Shown: positions 16,150-23,041 of the stretch, in pieces
How the letters are laid out: every line of letters starts with the position of its first letter
Position numbering within the stretch: position 1 is the stretch's first letter
Assembly (NCBI RefSeq): GCF_006483445.1
Contig: NZ_PPPT01000050.1
Span: 1-46,013, forward strand
Direction of reading: 5' to 3'
Length of the DNA: 46,013 nt
Origin: Bradyrhizobium guangdongense
GTDB taxonomy: Bacteria > Pseudomonadota > Alphaproteobacteria > Rhizobiales > Xanthobacteraceae
Made by a program: the position numbers and the translations under genes
The notes under the pieces: generated by a model
Database searches by the model: none
What the model was told of the DNA's origin: nothing
Seen by the model: only the letters and a program-made list of their open reading frames with translations

Positions 16150-17106
16150 TCAGGCCTTCGAAGCGGCCAATGCATCCTTTGCGGCGGCAATATCGTTCGG
16201 ACCGCCGACGGCAACACCGACGGCGCCGTCAGCGATGCGCTTGACGAGGCCCGTGAGCACCTTGCCCGCGCCGATCTCCAGGAAGCGCGTCACGCCCTGC
16301 CCGGCCATATAGGCAACCGACTCCCGCCAACGCACGGTGCCCGTGACCTGTTCGACCAGACGGCGGCGGATCTCGTCAGGATCATTGATCGCGCTCGCCA
16401 GCACGTTCGACACCAGCGGCGATGCGGGCGCCTTGATCGTGACCTTCGCCAGCGCCTCCGCCATCGCGTCGGCGGCCGGCTGCATCAGCTTGCAATGGAA
16501 CGGTGCGGACACCGGCAGCAGCATCGCGCGCTTGGCGCCCTTGGTCTTGGCGATTTCGACGGCGCGATCAACCGCGTCCTTGTCGCCGGAGACGACCACC
16601 TGGCCACCGCCATTGTCATTGGCCGCCTGGCAAACCTGGCCTTGGGCTGCTTCCCGGGCGACGTCCATCGCCGCCTCGTAGTCGAGGCCGAGCAGTGCGG
16701 CCATGGCGCCGGCACCGACCGGCACCGCCTTCTGCATCGCAAGGCCGCGGGTGCGTAAGAGGCGCGCGGTATCTGATATGGTCAGGCTGCCGGCCGCAGC
16801 CAGCGCCGAATACTCGCCAAGCGAGTGTCCGGCAACGAACGCCGCATCCCGCCCCACGGAAAAACCGGCCTCGGTCTCGAGCACGCGCAGGGTTGCGAGC
16901 GAGACCGCCATCAGCGCCGGCTGGGCGTTCTGGGTGAGCTGGAGGGTCTCGGCCGGGCCGTCCCAGATCACAGCCGTCAGCTTCTCACCGAGCGCCGAAT
17001 CGACCTCATCGAACACCGCACGCGCAGCGGGAAATGCGTCGGCCAGGGCCTTGCCCATGCCGACGGCCTGGGACCCCTGCCCCGGAAATGTGAATGCTGC
17101 CGTCAT
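16150..17106 (-). CDS. fabD: Malonyl-CoA:ACP transacylase
   Basis: FabD loads malonate from CoA onto ACP, supplying the extender unit for fatty acid synthesis. The 318-residue protein opens with FPGQGSQAVGMG. The active-site serine is Ser95 in GHSLGEYSAL, and the partner histidine lies in SAPFHCKLM. Length is normal. It is the first gene of fabD-fabG-acpP-fabF, with a promoter candidate about 100 nt upstream. Confidence 0.97.
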   Translation of the reverse strand: MTAAFTFPGQGSQAVGMGKALADAFPAARAVFDEVDSALGEKLTAVIWDGPAETLQLTQNAQPALMAVSLATLRVLETEAGFSVGRDAAFVAGHSLGEYSALAAAGSLTISDTARLLRTRGLAMQKAVPVGAGAMAALLGLDYEAAMDVAREAAQGQVCQAANDNGGGQVVVSGDKDAVDRAVEIAKTKGAKRAMLLPVSAPFHCKLMQPAADAMAEALAKVTIKAPASPLVSNVLASAINDPDEIRRRLVEQVTGTVRWRESVAYMAGQGVTRFLEIGAGKVLTGLVKRIADGAVGVAVGGPNDIAAAKDALAASKA

Positions 17107-17208
17107 CGGCGCTCCCTGGCTTGGTTGAGCTGAACCGGTCTCGAAACCCGCCAGCCGCTTTTACGCCCGGCGCGAGCCCTGGTTCCACAAAATGCTCTTG
17201 AGGGGGCC

Positions 17209-17238
17209 GTAAGACACTGACCGGGGCCGGGATGTCAA
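17209..17238 (-). promoter_or_regulatory. Candidate sigma-70-type promoter for fabD
   Basis: On the minus strand a perfect TTGACA (17238-17233) is followed after 18 nt by TCTTAC (17214-17209), about 100 nt before the fabD start. The -35 box is consensus and the -10 box is moderate. Confidence 0.45.
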
Positions 17239-17283
17239 GCCGCGGCCCTTACCTGGATGGGGTTCGGAAGCGGCTGGTGTGGA

Positions 17284-18306
17284 CTAAAACCCGCCCGCCT
17301 TTTGGTCGGCACCGACCTGAACTCCCGCCCGCGCGCGACGGGCGCTGCTTGCCAACTGGCCGGGACGGTCGTCCTGGTTCGGCTTGGCGGTCGCAAGCCG
17401 CAGCACGGCCAGATAGTTCGGCTGCACCTCCATCCGCCCCGCATGTGTCCTTGAGAGAATGCGGTGCACGCGCGGCAGGTTGTAACAGGGGATGTAGAAC
17501 AGCAGATGATGCTCGAGATGGTAGTTCACGTAGTAAGGCGCGATGAACAGCCGCTCGAGAAAGTTGGCGTGCGTGGTCCGGGTGTTGCGCAGGGGATCGT
17601 GGCTATCAGGCACGACGGCGTGCTCGGCGATGTTGCGGATGCGCGTGATCACCATATGCCAGGTCAGCAGCGGCACCAGCCAGAGCAGCGGATAAGCCCA
17701 CCACACGCCGGCCGCCGCCAGCGCGGCGAACAGAATCGCGTTGACGACGCATTGCGGTCCGAGCTTCTGCCAGAAATGCACGGCACGTTGCGCCAGCGGC
17801 CAATCCTTCGGCCCGAGCGCGTTGAGCAGTTGCGCCTTGCGCTGCTGATAGCCGGTCTGACCGGTGAGATCGCGAATGAATTTGCGGCGATAGCTCAACT
17901 GGGTGATCGGGAACGGCGCCGACAGAATGAGGTCGGGATCGTCCTCCTGCTGCGTGCGCGCGTGGTGCTGCAGATGATAGCGGCGATAGGCGCGCGTCTC
18001 TGCAAACACCGGGTAGGCGCAGAACCACTGGCTCAAGGTGAGATTGGTGTTCTCGTTCGCTGACAGGCAGCCATGCGCGCCGTCATGCATGAGGATCGCA
18101 AGGCCGAGTTGGCGCGAGCCGATGATCCCGACCGCGAGCAGATAGGTCAGCGGATTGGGCCACCACGCCACCAGCGCAATCGCGCCTGCTATCAGCGCCC
18201 AGGCATGGACGATCAGGGCGATACCCTTCCAGGTCACGCGCTCGCGCACGGTGACGAGTTCGTCCTCGCTCAGGAAATCGCGGGCTCGCATGCGAAGCGC
18301 GGTCAT
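17284..18306 (-). CDS. Membrane fatty acid desaturase family protein
   Basis: A 340-residue integral membrane di-iron enzyme expected to introduce a double bond (or hydroxyl group) into an acyl chain. The histidine clusters that bind the two irons are visible: HDGAHG, HLQHH, and the late YHLEHH. Four or so membrane segments lie between them (for example LIVHAWALIAGAIALVAWW and two in LLWLVPLLTW). The last 30 residues are Arg/Ala-rich and not conserved-looking. It starts 3 nt after the stop of a TetR-type repressor and is clearly co-transcribed with it, so expression is probably set by acyl-CoA or membrane fluidity signals sensed by that repressor. The exact substrate and position of desaturation are not readable. 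Confidence 0.9.
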   Translation of the reverse strand: MTALRMRARDFLSEDELVTVRERVTWKGIALIVHAWALIAGAIALVAWWPNPLTYLLAVGIIGSRQLGLAILMHDGAHGCLSANENTNLTLSQWFCAYPVFAETRAYRRYHLQHHARTQQEDDPDLILSAPFPITQLSYRRKFIRDLTGQTGYQQRKAQLLNALGPKDWPLAQRAVHFWQKLGPQCVVNAILFAALAAAGVWWAYPLLWLVPLLTWHMVITRIRNIAEHAVVPDSHDPLRNTRTTHANFLERLFIAPYYVNYHLEHHLLFYIPCYNLPRVHRILSRTHAGRMEVQPNYLAVLRLATAKPNQDDRPGQLASSARRARAGVQVGADQKAGGF

Positions 18307-18309
18307 GGC

Positions 18310-19008
18310 TCAGCTCTCCCCGTCCGATGGCGTTGATGTCGATGCAAGACGAAGCCGCGCGCCGTCAGTGTCGGCTCGGGCCTGGTCACCCAGCACGCGC
18401 AGCATCTCGCCGCATAATTGCTCGCCCGACCGGCCCATGGCGTAGCCTTCGAGGATGACGCCGATCGCCACCGCCCAGAACCGCCGCGAGCTCTCGTCGG
18501 GCGCGCGCAGGGATCGCCAGCCGTGGCGCTCGACCTGGCTCGCATAGGCGCGCGCGCCTTCGCTGTGCAGCCGCTCGATGGTGCGCTCGACCAGCGGCGC
18601 GAGATCGGGCCGTCGCCGTGTCAGCGTGAGGGCCTCGGCGAAGAAGGCCACAGAATCGGTTGCCGTCACGGTTTCCGCAAGCGCGTGGGTGTAGTCACGC
18701 GGCGTGTGCGCCTTCAGCGCTGCCTGCTCCGTCGTGCGGGCGAGATAGAGAAGGTCACGGCAGGCGCATTCGACGAACAGCGCCTCCTTGGTGCGGAAGT
18801 AATAGGTGATCTGGCTCGGGAACGCGTCGGCCGCGGTCGCGATGTCGGAAATCGAGGTCCCGGCGAGACCCCTCTCCTTGAACATCGGGCTGGCAGCATC
18901 GAGCAGCAAGGAACGCATTTTGCGCCCGGCCGAGCGCGTGGCGCGGGCCGCGTGCTTGGGATCGCCGGCCTGCCCTTCCAACGGGACCTGGATCGTCTTG
19001 GCCGCCAT
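18310..19008 (-). CDS. TetR/AcrR family transcriptional repressor of the desaturase operon
   Basis: A 232-residue protein. After a basic leader the TetR helix-turn-helix covers about residues 30-75 (LLLDAASPMFKERGLAGTS followed by ISDIATAADAFPSQITYYF and RTKEALF). The C-terminal ligand domain is all helical. It is the first gene of a two-gene operon with the desaturase, and a double palindrome lies 12-48 nt upstream of the start, so autorepression is likely. By analogy with other TetR regulators beside desaturases, a fatty-acyl thioester is a reasonable ligand; this is inference. A GGAGG-type ribosome-binding site precedes the ATG. Confidence 0.9.
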   Translation of the reverse strand: MAAKTIQVPLEGQAGDPKHAARATRSAGRKMRSLLLDAASPMFKERGLAGTSISDIATAADAFPSQITYYFRTKEALFVECACRDLLYLARTTEQAALKAHTPRDYTHALAETVTATDSVAFFAEALTLTRRRPDLAPLVERTIERLHSEGARAYASQVERHGWRSLRAPDESSRRFWAVAIGVILEGYAMGRSGEQLCGEMLRVLGDQARADTDGARLRLASTSTPSDGES

Positions 19009-19019
19009 GGGGCCCTCCC

Positions 19020-19056
19020 TTGCGCTATTTGTATGTCATACAAACAAATAGCGCAA
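19020..19056. promoter_or_regulatory. Nested palindromic operator upstream of the TetR-desaturase operon
   Basis: Two palindromes overlap here. The inner one, 19028-19044, is perfect with an odd centre: TTTGTATG, T, CATACAAA. The outer one has 12-bp arms TTGCGCTATTTG (19020-19031) and CAAATAGCGCAA (19045-19056). Their centres differ by 2 bp. The inner site has the size and symmetry of a TetR-family operator. The outer arms may bind a second dimer or form an RNA hairpin in the leader. Confidence 0.75.
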
Positions 19057-19130
19057 GATGGTACTTTCCGACCGTTGGCCGGGTCTGGAGCGCCCCGGAG
19101 ACACCCGGGTCAAAATCCGGCCCCGAAACC

Positions 19131-19158
19131 TTGCCAACCCAGCCAAAATCCGTATAAG
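19131..19158 (+). promoter_or_regulatory. Candidate promoter of the rpsF operon
   Basis: TTGCCA (19131-19136) and TATAAG (19153-19158) are separated by 16 nt, a near-consensus housekeeping promoter. It lies about 190 nt before rpsF, leaving room for the structured leader described at 19285-19345. Confidence 0.5.
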
Positions 19159-19284
19159 GCGCCCATCCGCAGATCCCGGCCGGGAGCTGAACGGACGGTC
19201 TCAGCAAATTCACTCGTTTGATTTTGATGTGGCAGGGCCAGTCGGCCCGTCGTCCCGTGCTTCCGCCTTCTGAGCTTAGTCCGA

Positions 19285-19345
19285 GTCCTTTCCGAAGGCC
19301 TCGAAGGGCTTGACGCCGGGTGATGCGCTAACACTAGGAAAGGAC
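19285..19345 (+). promoter_or_regulatory. Leader hairpin hiding the rpsF ribosome-binding site (S6:S18-type autoregulatory element)
   Basis: GTCCTTTCC at 19285-19293 pairs perfectly with GGAAAGGAC at 19337-19345, and the second strand contains the rpsF Shine-Dalgarno sequence. A smaller hairpin (AGGCC / GGCTT, about 19296-19311) sits inside, followed on its 3' side by a CCG in ACGCCGGG. A leader with a CCG bulge beside an inner stem is the known recognition element of the S6:S18 dimer in many bacteria, so feedback repression of translation is likely. Confidence 0.6.
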
Positions 19346-19349
19346 CATC

Positions 19350-19829
19350 ATGCCTCTTTATGAGCATGTCTTCCTCGCGCGCCAGGACGCGAGCCCGCAG
19401 CAGGTCGAAGAGCTGACTGCGCAGATGACCGGTATCGTCGAAGGTCTCGGCGGCAAGGTCACCAAGACCGAGAATTGGGGCGTTCGCTCCCTCACCTACC
19501 GCATGAACAAGAACCGCAAGGCGCACTTCGTGCTGCTCAATATCGACGCGCCGTCCGCGGCGATCGCCGAGATCGAGCGCCAGGAGCGCATCAGCGAAGA
19601 CGTGATCCGCTATCTCAGCACCCGCGTCGAGGAGCTCGAGGAAGGCCCGTCGGCGATGATGCGCAAGTCGGATCGCGATCGCGAGCGTGACGATCGCGGC
19701 GGCGGCTTCCGCGGCGAGCGTGAGGGCGGCTTCCGCGGCGACCGCGAAGGCGGCTTCCGTGGCGACCGCGGTGATCGCGGCCCGCGCCGTCCCCGCGAAG
19801 ATGCTGAAACCCCTGCGGACCAGGAGTAA
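19350..19829 (+). CDS. rpsF: 30S ribosomal protein S6
   Basis: S6 binds the central domain of 16S rRNA together with S18. The first 95 or so residues are the conserved fold, beginning [13 protein letters not shown] and including the S18-contact region around [18 protein letters not shown]. The 159-residue length exceeds the usual 100-135 because of a charged C-terminal tail. From about residue 110 the tail contains three near-identical repeats of the form GGFRG-(E/D)-R-E, then a Glu/Asp-rich end. The ribosome-binding site AGGAAAGG is inside the leader hairpin. rpsR follows after 5 nt. Confidence 0.98.
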   Translation: MPLYEHVFLARQDASPQQVEELTAQMTGIVEGLGGKVTKTENWGVRSLTYRMNKNRKAHFVLLNIDAPSAAIAEIERQERISEDVIRYLSTRVEELEEGPSAMMRKSDRDRERDDRGGGFRGEREGGFRGDREGGFRGDRGDRGPRRPREDAETPADQE

Positions 19830-19834
19830 GAACA

Positions 19835-20074
19835 ATGGCTGAAGCTGGCGCCCGCCGTCCGTTTTTCCGTCGTCGCAAGAGCTGCCCGTTCACGGGCGCG
19901 AATGCTCCGAAGATCGACTACAAGGATTCCAAGCTGCTGATGCGTTACGTCTCCGAGCGCGGCAAGATCGTGCCGAGCCGCATCACGGCCGTCTCCGCCA
20001 AGAAGCAGCGTGAGCTCGCCCGCGCCATCAAGCGCGCGCGCTTCCTGGGCCTCCTGCCCTACGTGATCCGCTGA
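19835..20074 (+). CDS. rpsR: 30S ribosomal protein S18
   Basis: A 79-residue basic protein that binds 16S rRNA as a heterodimer with S6. The family block [24 protein letters not shown] is present (about residues 28-51) and is followed by the typical [21 protein letters not shown] ending (seen from about residue 56). Start and length are typical. It is translated from the same message as rpsF and is followed by a strong intercistronic hairpin. Confidence 0.98.
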   Translation: MAEAGARRPFFRRRKSCPFTGANAPKIDYKDSKLLMRYVSERGKIVPSRITAVSAKKQRELARAIKRARFLGLLPYVIR

Positions 20075-20083
20075 TACGAATCC

Positions 20084-20111
20084 CGATCGGCGGCGTTTGC
20101 GCCGCCGATCG
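20084..20111 (+). other. 12-bp perfect hairpin after rpsR
   Basis: CGATCGGCGGCG (20084-20095), loop TTTG, and the exact complement (20100-20111) lie 10 nt after the rpsR stop. No T-tract follows, so this is more likely an RNA-processing or stability element, or a partial terminator, than a full stop within the rpsF-rplI operon. Confidence 0.65.
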
Positions 20112-20212
20112 AACTCTCGAACGAACTTGAACTCATAAGGCTTCCGGGTCGTCCGGTCGCCGATGGTTGGGGCTAAAGAGCCTCTAACCGCTCGAAGGGA
20201 GCGGGACAGCTG

Positions 20213-21184
20213 ATGATGGTATTTGGACTCATAGCCCTGATCGCCGGCGCTGCGTCGGCCCTGATGTTCGCCTCGATCGTGTCGGGCGCGCTGATCTCGC
20301 TCGTCCTGTTCTATCTCGCACCGCTGCCGCTGATGGTGGCTGCGATCGGCTGGGGCCCGCTCGTCGCTAGTTTCGGTGGTATTGCCGCCGCGATCGGCCT
20401 GGGTCTGCTGTTCGGCCTGCCCTATTGCATCGCCTTTGCCGTGACCATCGCGCTGCCGGCCTGGTGGCTCGGTCATCTCGTGCTGCTCGGCCGTCCCGTG
20501 GACGCGCCGGCCAACGGCAATGCGTCTGCCGAGCCCGCGATCGAATGGTATCCGCTCGGCCGCATCCTGCTCTGGATCGCCGGCTTTGCCACGCTGACGA
20601 CGATGGCCGCGCTGCTGACGCTCGGCACCGACGCGGACAGCATCATCGGCACCTTGCGTCGCGGCCTCCTGCGCATCCTCAGGGCCAGCGAGTCCCCGAT
20701 CACCGGCGAGACCGATCAGTTCATCGACGCGCTGGTGAAGATCGCGCCGGCCGCGGCCACGATCGTGTCGATGATGACGCTGACGCTCAATCTCTGGCTC
20801 AGCGCCAAGGTGACGGCGACCTCGGGCAAGCTGCGCCGCCCGTGGCCCGACATGATGCGGGCCGAGCTGCCGCCGATGACGCTGGCGGTGCTGTGCGTCG
20901 CCATCGCCCTCTGCTTCACCAGCGGCCTCGTCGCGATGGTCGCGCAGATACTCACGACCGCGCTGATGCTGGCCTATGCGTTGACCGGCTTCGCCGTGCT
21001 GCACACGCTGACGCTGGCGCTCAAAAGCCGCACGTTCTGGCTCGGCTCGACCTACGCGATGGTCGCCGTGTTCGGCTGGCCGGTGCTGGCGATGGTGATC
21101 CTCGGTCTTGCCGATGCCGTGTTCGGCTTCCGCGAACGCTTCTTGCGCAACCGGTCGCAACCGCCGCCGCTGCCGACCCCTTAA
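20213..21184 (+). CDS. DUF2232 family integral membrane protein
   Basis: A 323-residue hydrophobic protein with about eight membrane helices, starting directly with one ([18 protein letters not shown]). A soluble loop with [12 protein letters not shown] lies near residue 100. The pattern and position match the DUF2232 proteins found between rpsR and rplI in many alphaproteobacteria. Function is unknown; some relatives have been suggested to be transport or energy-coupling membrane subunits. Two ATG codons in tandem (20213 and 20216) follow GGGAGCGGGACAG, so either could start. Co-transcription with the ribosomal protein genes is likely. Confidence 0.85.
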   Translation: MMVFGLIALIAGAASALMFASIVSGALISLVLFYLAPLPLMVAAIGWGPLVASFGGIAAAIGLGLLFGLPYCIAFAVTIALPAWWLGHLVLLGRPVDAPANGNASAEPAIEWYPLGRILLWIAGFATLTTMAALLTLGTDADSIIGTLRRGLLRILRASESPITGETDQFIDALVKIAPAAATIVSMMTLTLNLWLSAKVTATSGKLRRPWPDMMRAELPPMTLAVLCVAIALCFTSGLVAMVAQILTTALMLAYALTGFAVLHTLTLALKSRTFWLGSTYAMVAVFGWPVLAMVILGLADAVFGFRERFLRNRSQPPPLPTP

Positions 21185-21236
21185 GTCCAACTTCGAAAAC
21201 CAACCAACTCACATCACATCAAAAAGGAGAACGATT

Positions 21237-21842
21237 ATGGAAGTCATTTTGCTGGAACGCGTGTCCAAGCTCGGCCAGATGGGCGAAGTCGTGAAGGTTC
21301 GCGACGGCTTTGCCCGCAACTTCCTGCTCAAGCGCGGCAAGGCGCTGCGCGCCACCGCCGACAACCGCGCCAAGTATGACGGCATGAAGGCCGAGCTCGA
21401 GGCCCGCAACCTCGCGTCCAAGGGCGAGGCCTCCAAGGTCGCCGAGAAGATCGAGGGCAAGAACATCATCGTGATCCGCCAGGCCTCGGAAGCCGGCCAG
21501 CTCTTCGGCTCGGTCACCGTGCGCGACGTGGTCGTTGCGTTCGAAGCCGACGGCGTCTCGCTGTCCCGCCCGCAGGTGCAGCTCGACGCGCCGATCAAGA
21601 CCATCGGCAAGCACAGCATCACGGTCGCGGTTCACCCCGAGGTCGAGGTCGAGGTCACCGTCACGGTCGCGCGCAGCCAGGACGAGGCCGAGCGCATCAA
21701 CCGCGGCGAGGACATCTCGACCCGCAACGAGGACCGCGACGCGGCCGCCGAAGCGATTGCGGCTGCCGGCGAGTTCTTCGATCCGGAAGCCCAGCACGAC
21801 GACGTGCAGCCGGCCCCGGCCGCGGAAGCGACCGAGAAGTAA
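21237..21842 (+). CDS. rplI: 50S ribosomal protein L9
   Basis: L9 binds 23S rRNA near the base of the L1 stalk and helps keep reading frame. The 201-residue protein begins [19 protein letters not shown], the conserved N-terminal domain. A long central helix and the C-terminal domain ([11 protein letters not shown] through VEVEVTVTV) follow. An extension of about 45 residues, rich in Glu and Ala, makes it longer than the usual 150. The start is set by AAAAAGGAGA 5-11 nt upstream; the frame stays open into the preceding gene but is not protein-like there. A clear terminator follows. Confidence 0.98.
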   Translation: MEVILLERVSKLGQMGEVVKVRDGFARNFLLKRGKALRATADNRAKYDGMKAELEARNLASKGEASKVAEKIEGKNIIVIRQASEAGQLFGSVTVRDVVVAFEADGVSLSRPQVQLDAPIKTIGKHSITVAVHPEVEVEVTVTVARSQDEAERINRGEDISTRNEDRDAAAEAIAAAGEFFDPEAQHDDVQPAPAAEATEK

Positions 21843-21868
21843 CGCTCTCGTCCATAAGCTAGAGGAAG

Positions 21869-21896
21869 GCCCGGCCGTTCACGCGGCCGGGCTTTT
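21869..21896 (+). terminator. Intrinsic terminator after rplI
   Basis: GCCCGGCCG (21869-21877), a 6-nt loop and CGGCCGGGC (21884-21892) form a GC-rich stem followed by TTTT. It ends the rpsF-rplI operon. It overlaps the last codons of the convergent thioesterase gene, whose own transcript may also be stopped here. Confidence 0.85.
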
Positions 21897-22346
21897 CGTT
21901 GTCGCAGCCACATCCTCGTTCAGCATCGCGATCGAGGCGAGCGCCGTCGCCGTATGCTTCTCGACGCCGTCAGTCACGCAAAACACGTCGGCCGCGACGA
22001 CCGAGACCTGACGTCCCGGCTTGATCACCCGCGCCCGGCAGATCAGTTTGTCGCCGACCGCGGGCGACAACAGATTGAGCTTGTACTCCGCCGTCAGCGC
22101 CGGCTGGCCGCGCGAGGTGGCCGCCGCGATCGTGGTCGCGTTGTCGACCAGGAAGGCGGTGACGCCGCCATGGAAGAAGCCGTGCTGCTGCAACAGATCC
22201 GGCCTACGCGCGACGGCGATCGTGCATTCGCCGCGCGCGAGTTTCGACAGCTCCGCGCCGACCAGATTCATAAAACCCTGCCGGCCGACATTGCTGTGAA
22301 TGCGCTCGGCGATCTCGGTAAAGCCGGGATCGGTGTCCGTGCTCAT
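21879..22346 (-). CDS. PaaI-type hotdog-fold thioesterase
   Basis: A 155-residue acyl-CoA thioesterase of the hotdog superfamily. The signature HGGVTAFLVDNA near residue 60 carries the HGG motif and the Asp that usually acts in catalysis. Strands such as AEYKLNLLSPAVGDKLICRARV complete the fold. Substrates in the family range from phenylacetyl-CoA to medium acyl-CoAs; which applies here is unknown. An AAGGAG ribosome-binding site sits 7 nt before ATG 22346. The start overlaps the stop of a TetR regulator by 4 nt, so the pair is a translationally coupled operon. Confidence 0.88.
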   Translation of the reverse strand: MSTDTDPGFTEIAERIHSNVGRQGFMNLVGAELSKLARGECTIAVARRPDLLQQHGFFHGGVTAFLVDNATTIAAATSRGQPALTAEYKLNLLSPAVGDKLICRARVIKPGRQVSVVAADVFCVTDGVEKHTATALASIAMLNEDVAATTKSPAA

Positions 22347-22945
22347 GATGCCACTCCTTTTTTGGTGTTGGCCGGCACCAGCGCGCGGATGGCGCAGACA
22401 ATCAGCGTGTCGGCTTCGCTGCGCGGGTCGGTGCGGTCGCGGCCCGACAGATAGGCGCGGCAAAACACCTGCGCCGGCCCGATGATCTGGCTGATGAACA
22501 TGACAGGTGTCATCGGCAACAGGTCTCCGCGCGCGATCAGCGGCGCGCGCCAGCGCTCGATGGCCTCGCCAAGCCGCGCATTCTGCGCACGCTGGGCATC
22601 CCTGACATCGTCGGCCCATTCGTTGCGCGAGATCTCGAACAGATAGCGCGCCTCGCGGCGACTGGTCACGACCCAGCCGAGATGTGCGCGGATCAGGCGG
22701 CCGATGCCCTCCTCCGCGCTCGGTGCCGGTTCGAGCGCAGCCAGGATCGCAGCGTGATAGTGGCCGAGCACCTCGATGAAGAGCGCACCCGCGAGCTCCT
22801 GCTTCGATGCGAAGACGTGGAAGAAGCTGCCATTGGAGGCACGCGCCCGCTCCCGGATCGCAGCCACGGTGGCACCCTCGAAACCGACGCGATCGAAGAT
22901 CGCGAGCCCCGCCGCCAGCAGATCGTCACGCACGGTCGCCGACAT
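22343..22945 (-). CDS. TetR family regulator of the thioesterase operon
   Basis: A 200-residue repressor with a standard N-terminal helix-turn-helix (GATVAAIRERARASNGSFF followed by HVFASKQELAGALF, about residues 22-55) and a helical ligand domain. ATG 22945 is chosen because AGGAGG stands 5 nt before it; a GTG at 22951 would overlap that site. A near-perfect 24-bp palindrome ends 12 nt upstream, next to the ribosome-binding site, so autorepression is likely. The co-translated thioesterase suggests an acyl- or aryl-CoA ligand; this is inference. Confidence 0.88.
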   Translation of the reverse strand: MSATVRDDLLAAGLAIFDRVGFEGATVAAIRERARASNGSFFHVFASKQELAGALFIEVLGHYHAAILAALEPAPSAEEGIGRLIRAHLGWVVTSRREARYLFEISRNEWADDVRDAQRAQNARLGEAIERWRAPLIARGDLLPMTPVMFISQIIGPAQVFCRAYLSGRDRTDPRSEADTLIVCAIRALVPANTKKGVAS

Positions 22946-22957
22946 CGGCACCTCCTG

Positions 22958-22981
22958 GAGTATTACTCTAGAGCAATACTC
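22958..22981. promoter_or_regulatory. Palindromic operator of the TetR-thioesterase operon
   Basis: A 24-bp palindrome of the form GAGTATT(A)CTCTAGAG(C)AATACTC has a single mismatched pair. It lies directly upstream of the regulator's Shine-Dalgarno sequence, where a bound dimer would block transcription. Confidence 0.75.
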
Positions 22982-23041
22982 TAAACGCAGTCAAGAAGCG
23001 AAAAGGCCGCGTTGCCGCGGCCTTCGTTCCCTTGCGGAAGC

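Noticed and set aside
19610..21190. 526-residue open frame on the minus strand
   Set aside because: Antisense to rpsF, rpsR and the DUF2232 gene; composition is His/Arg/Gln-rich with no motif.
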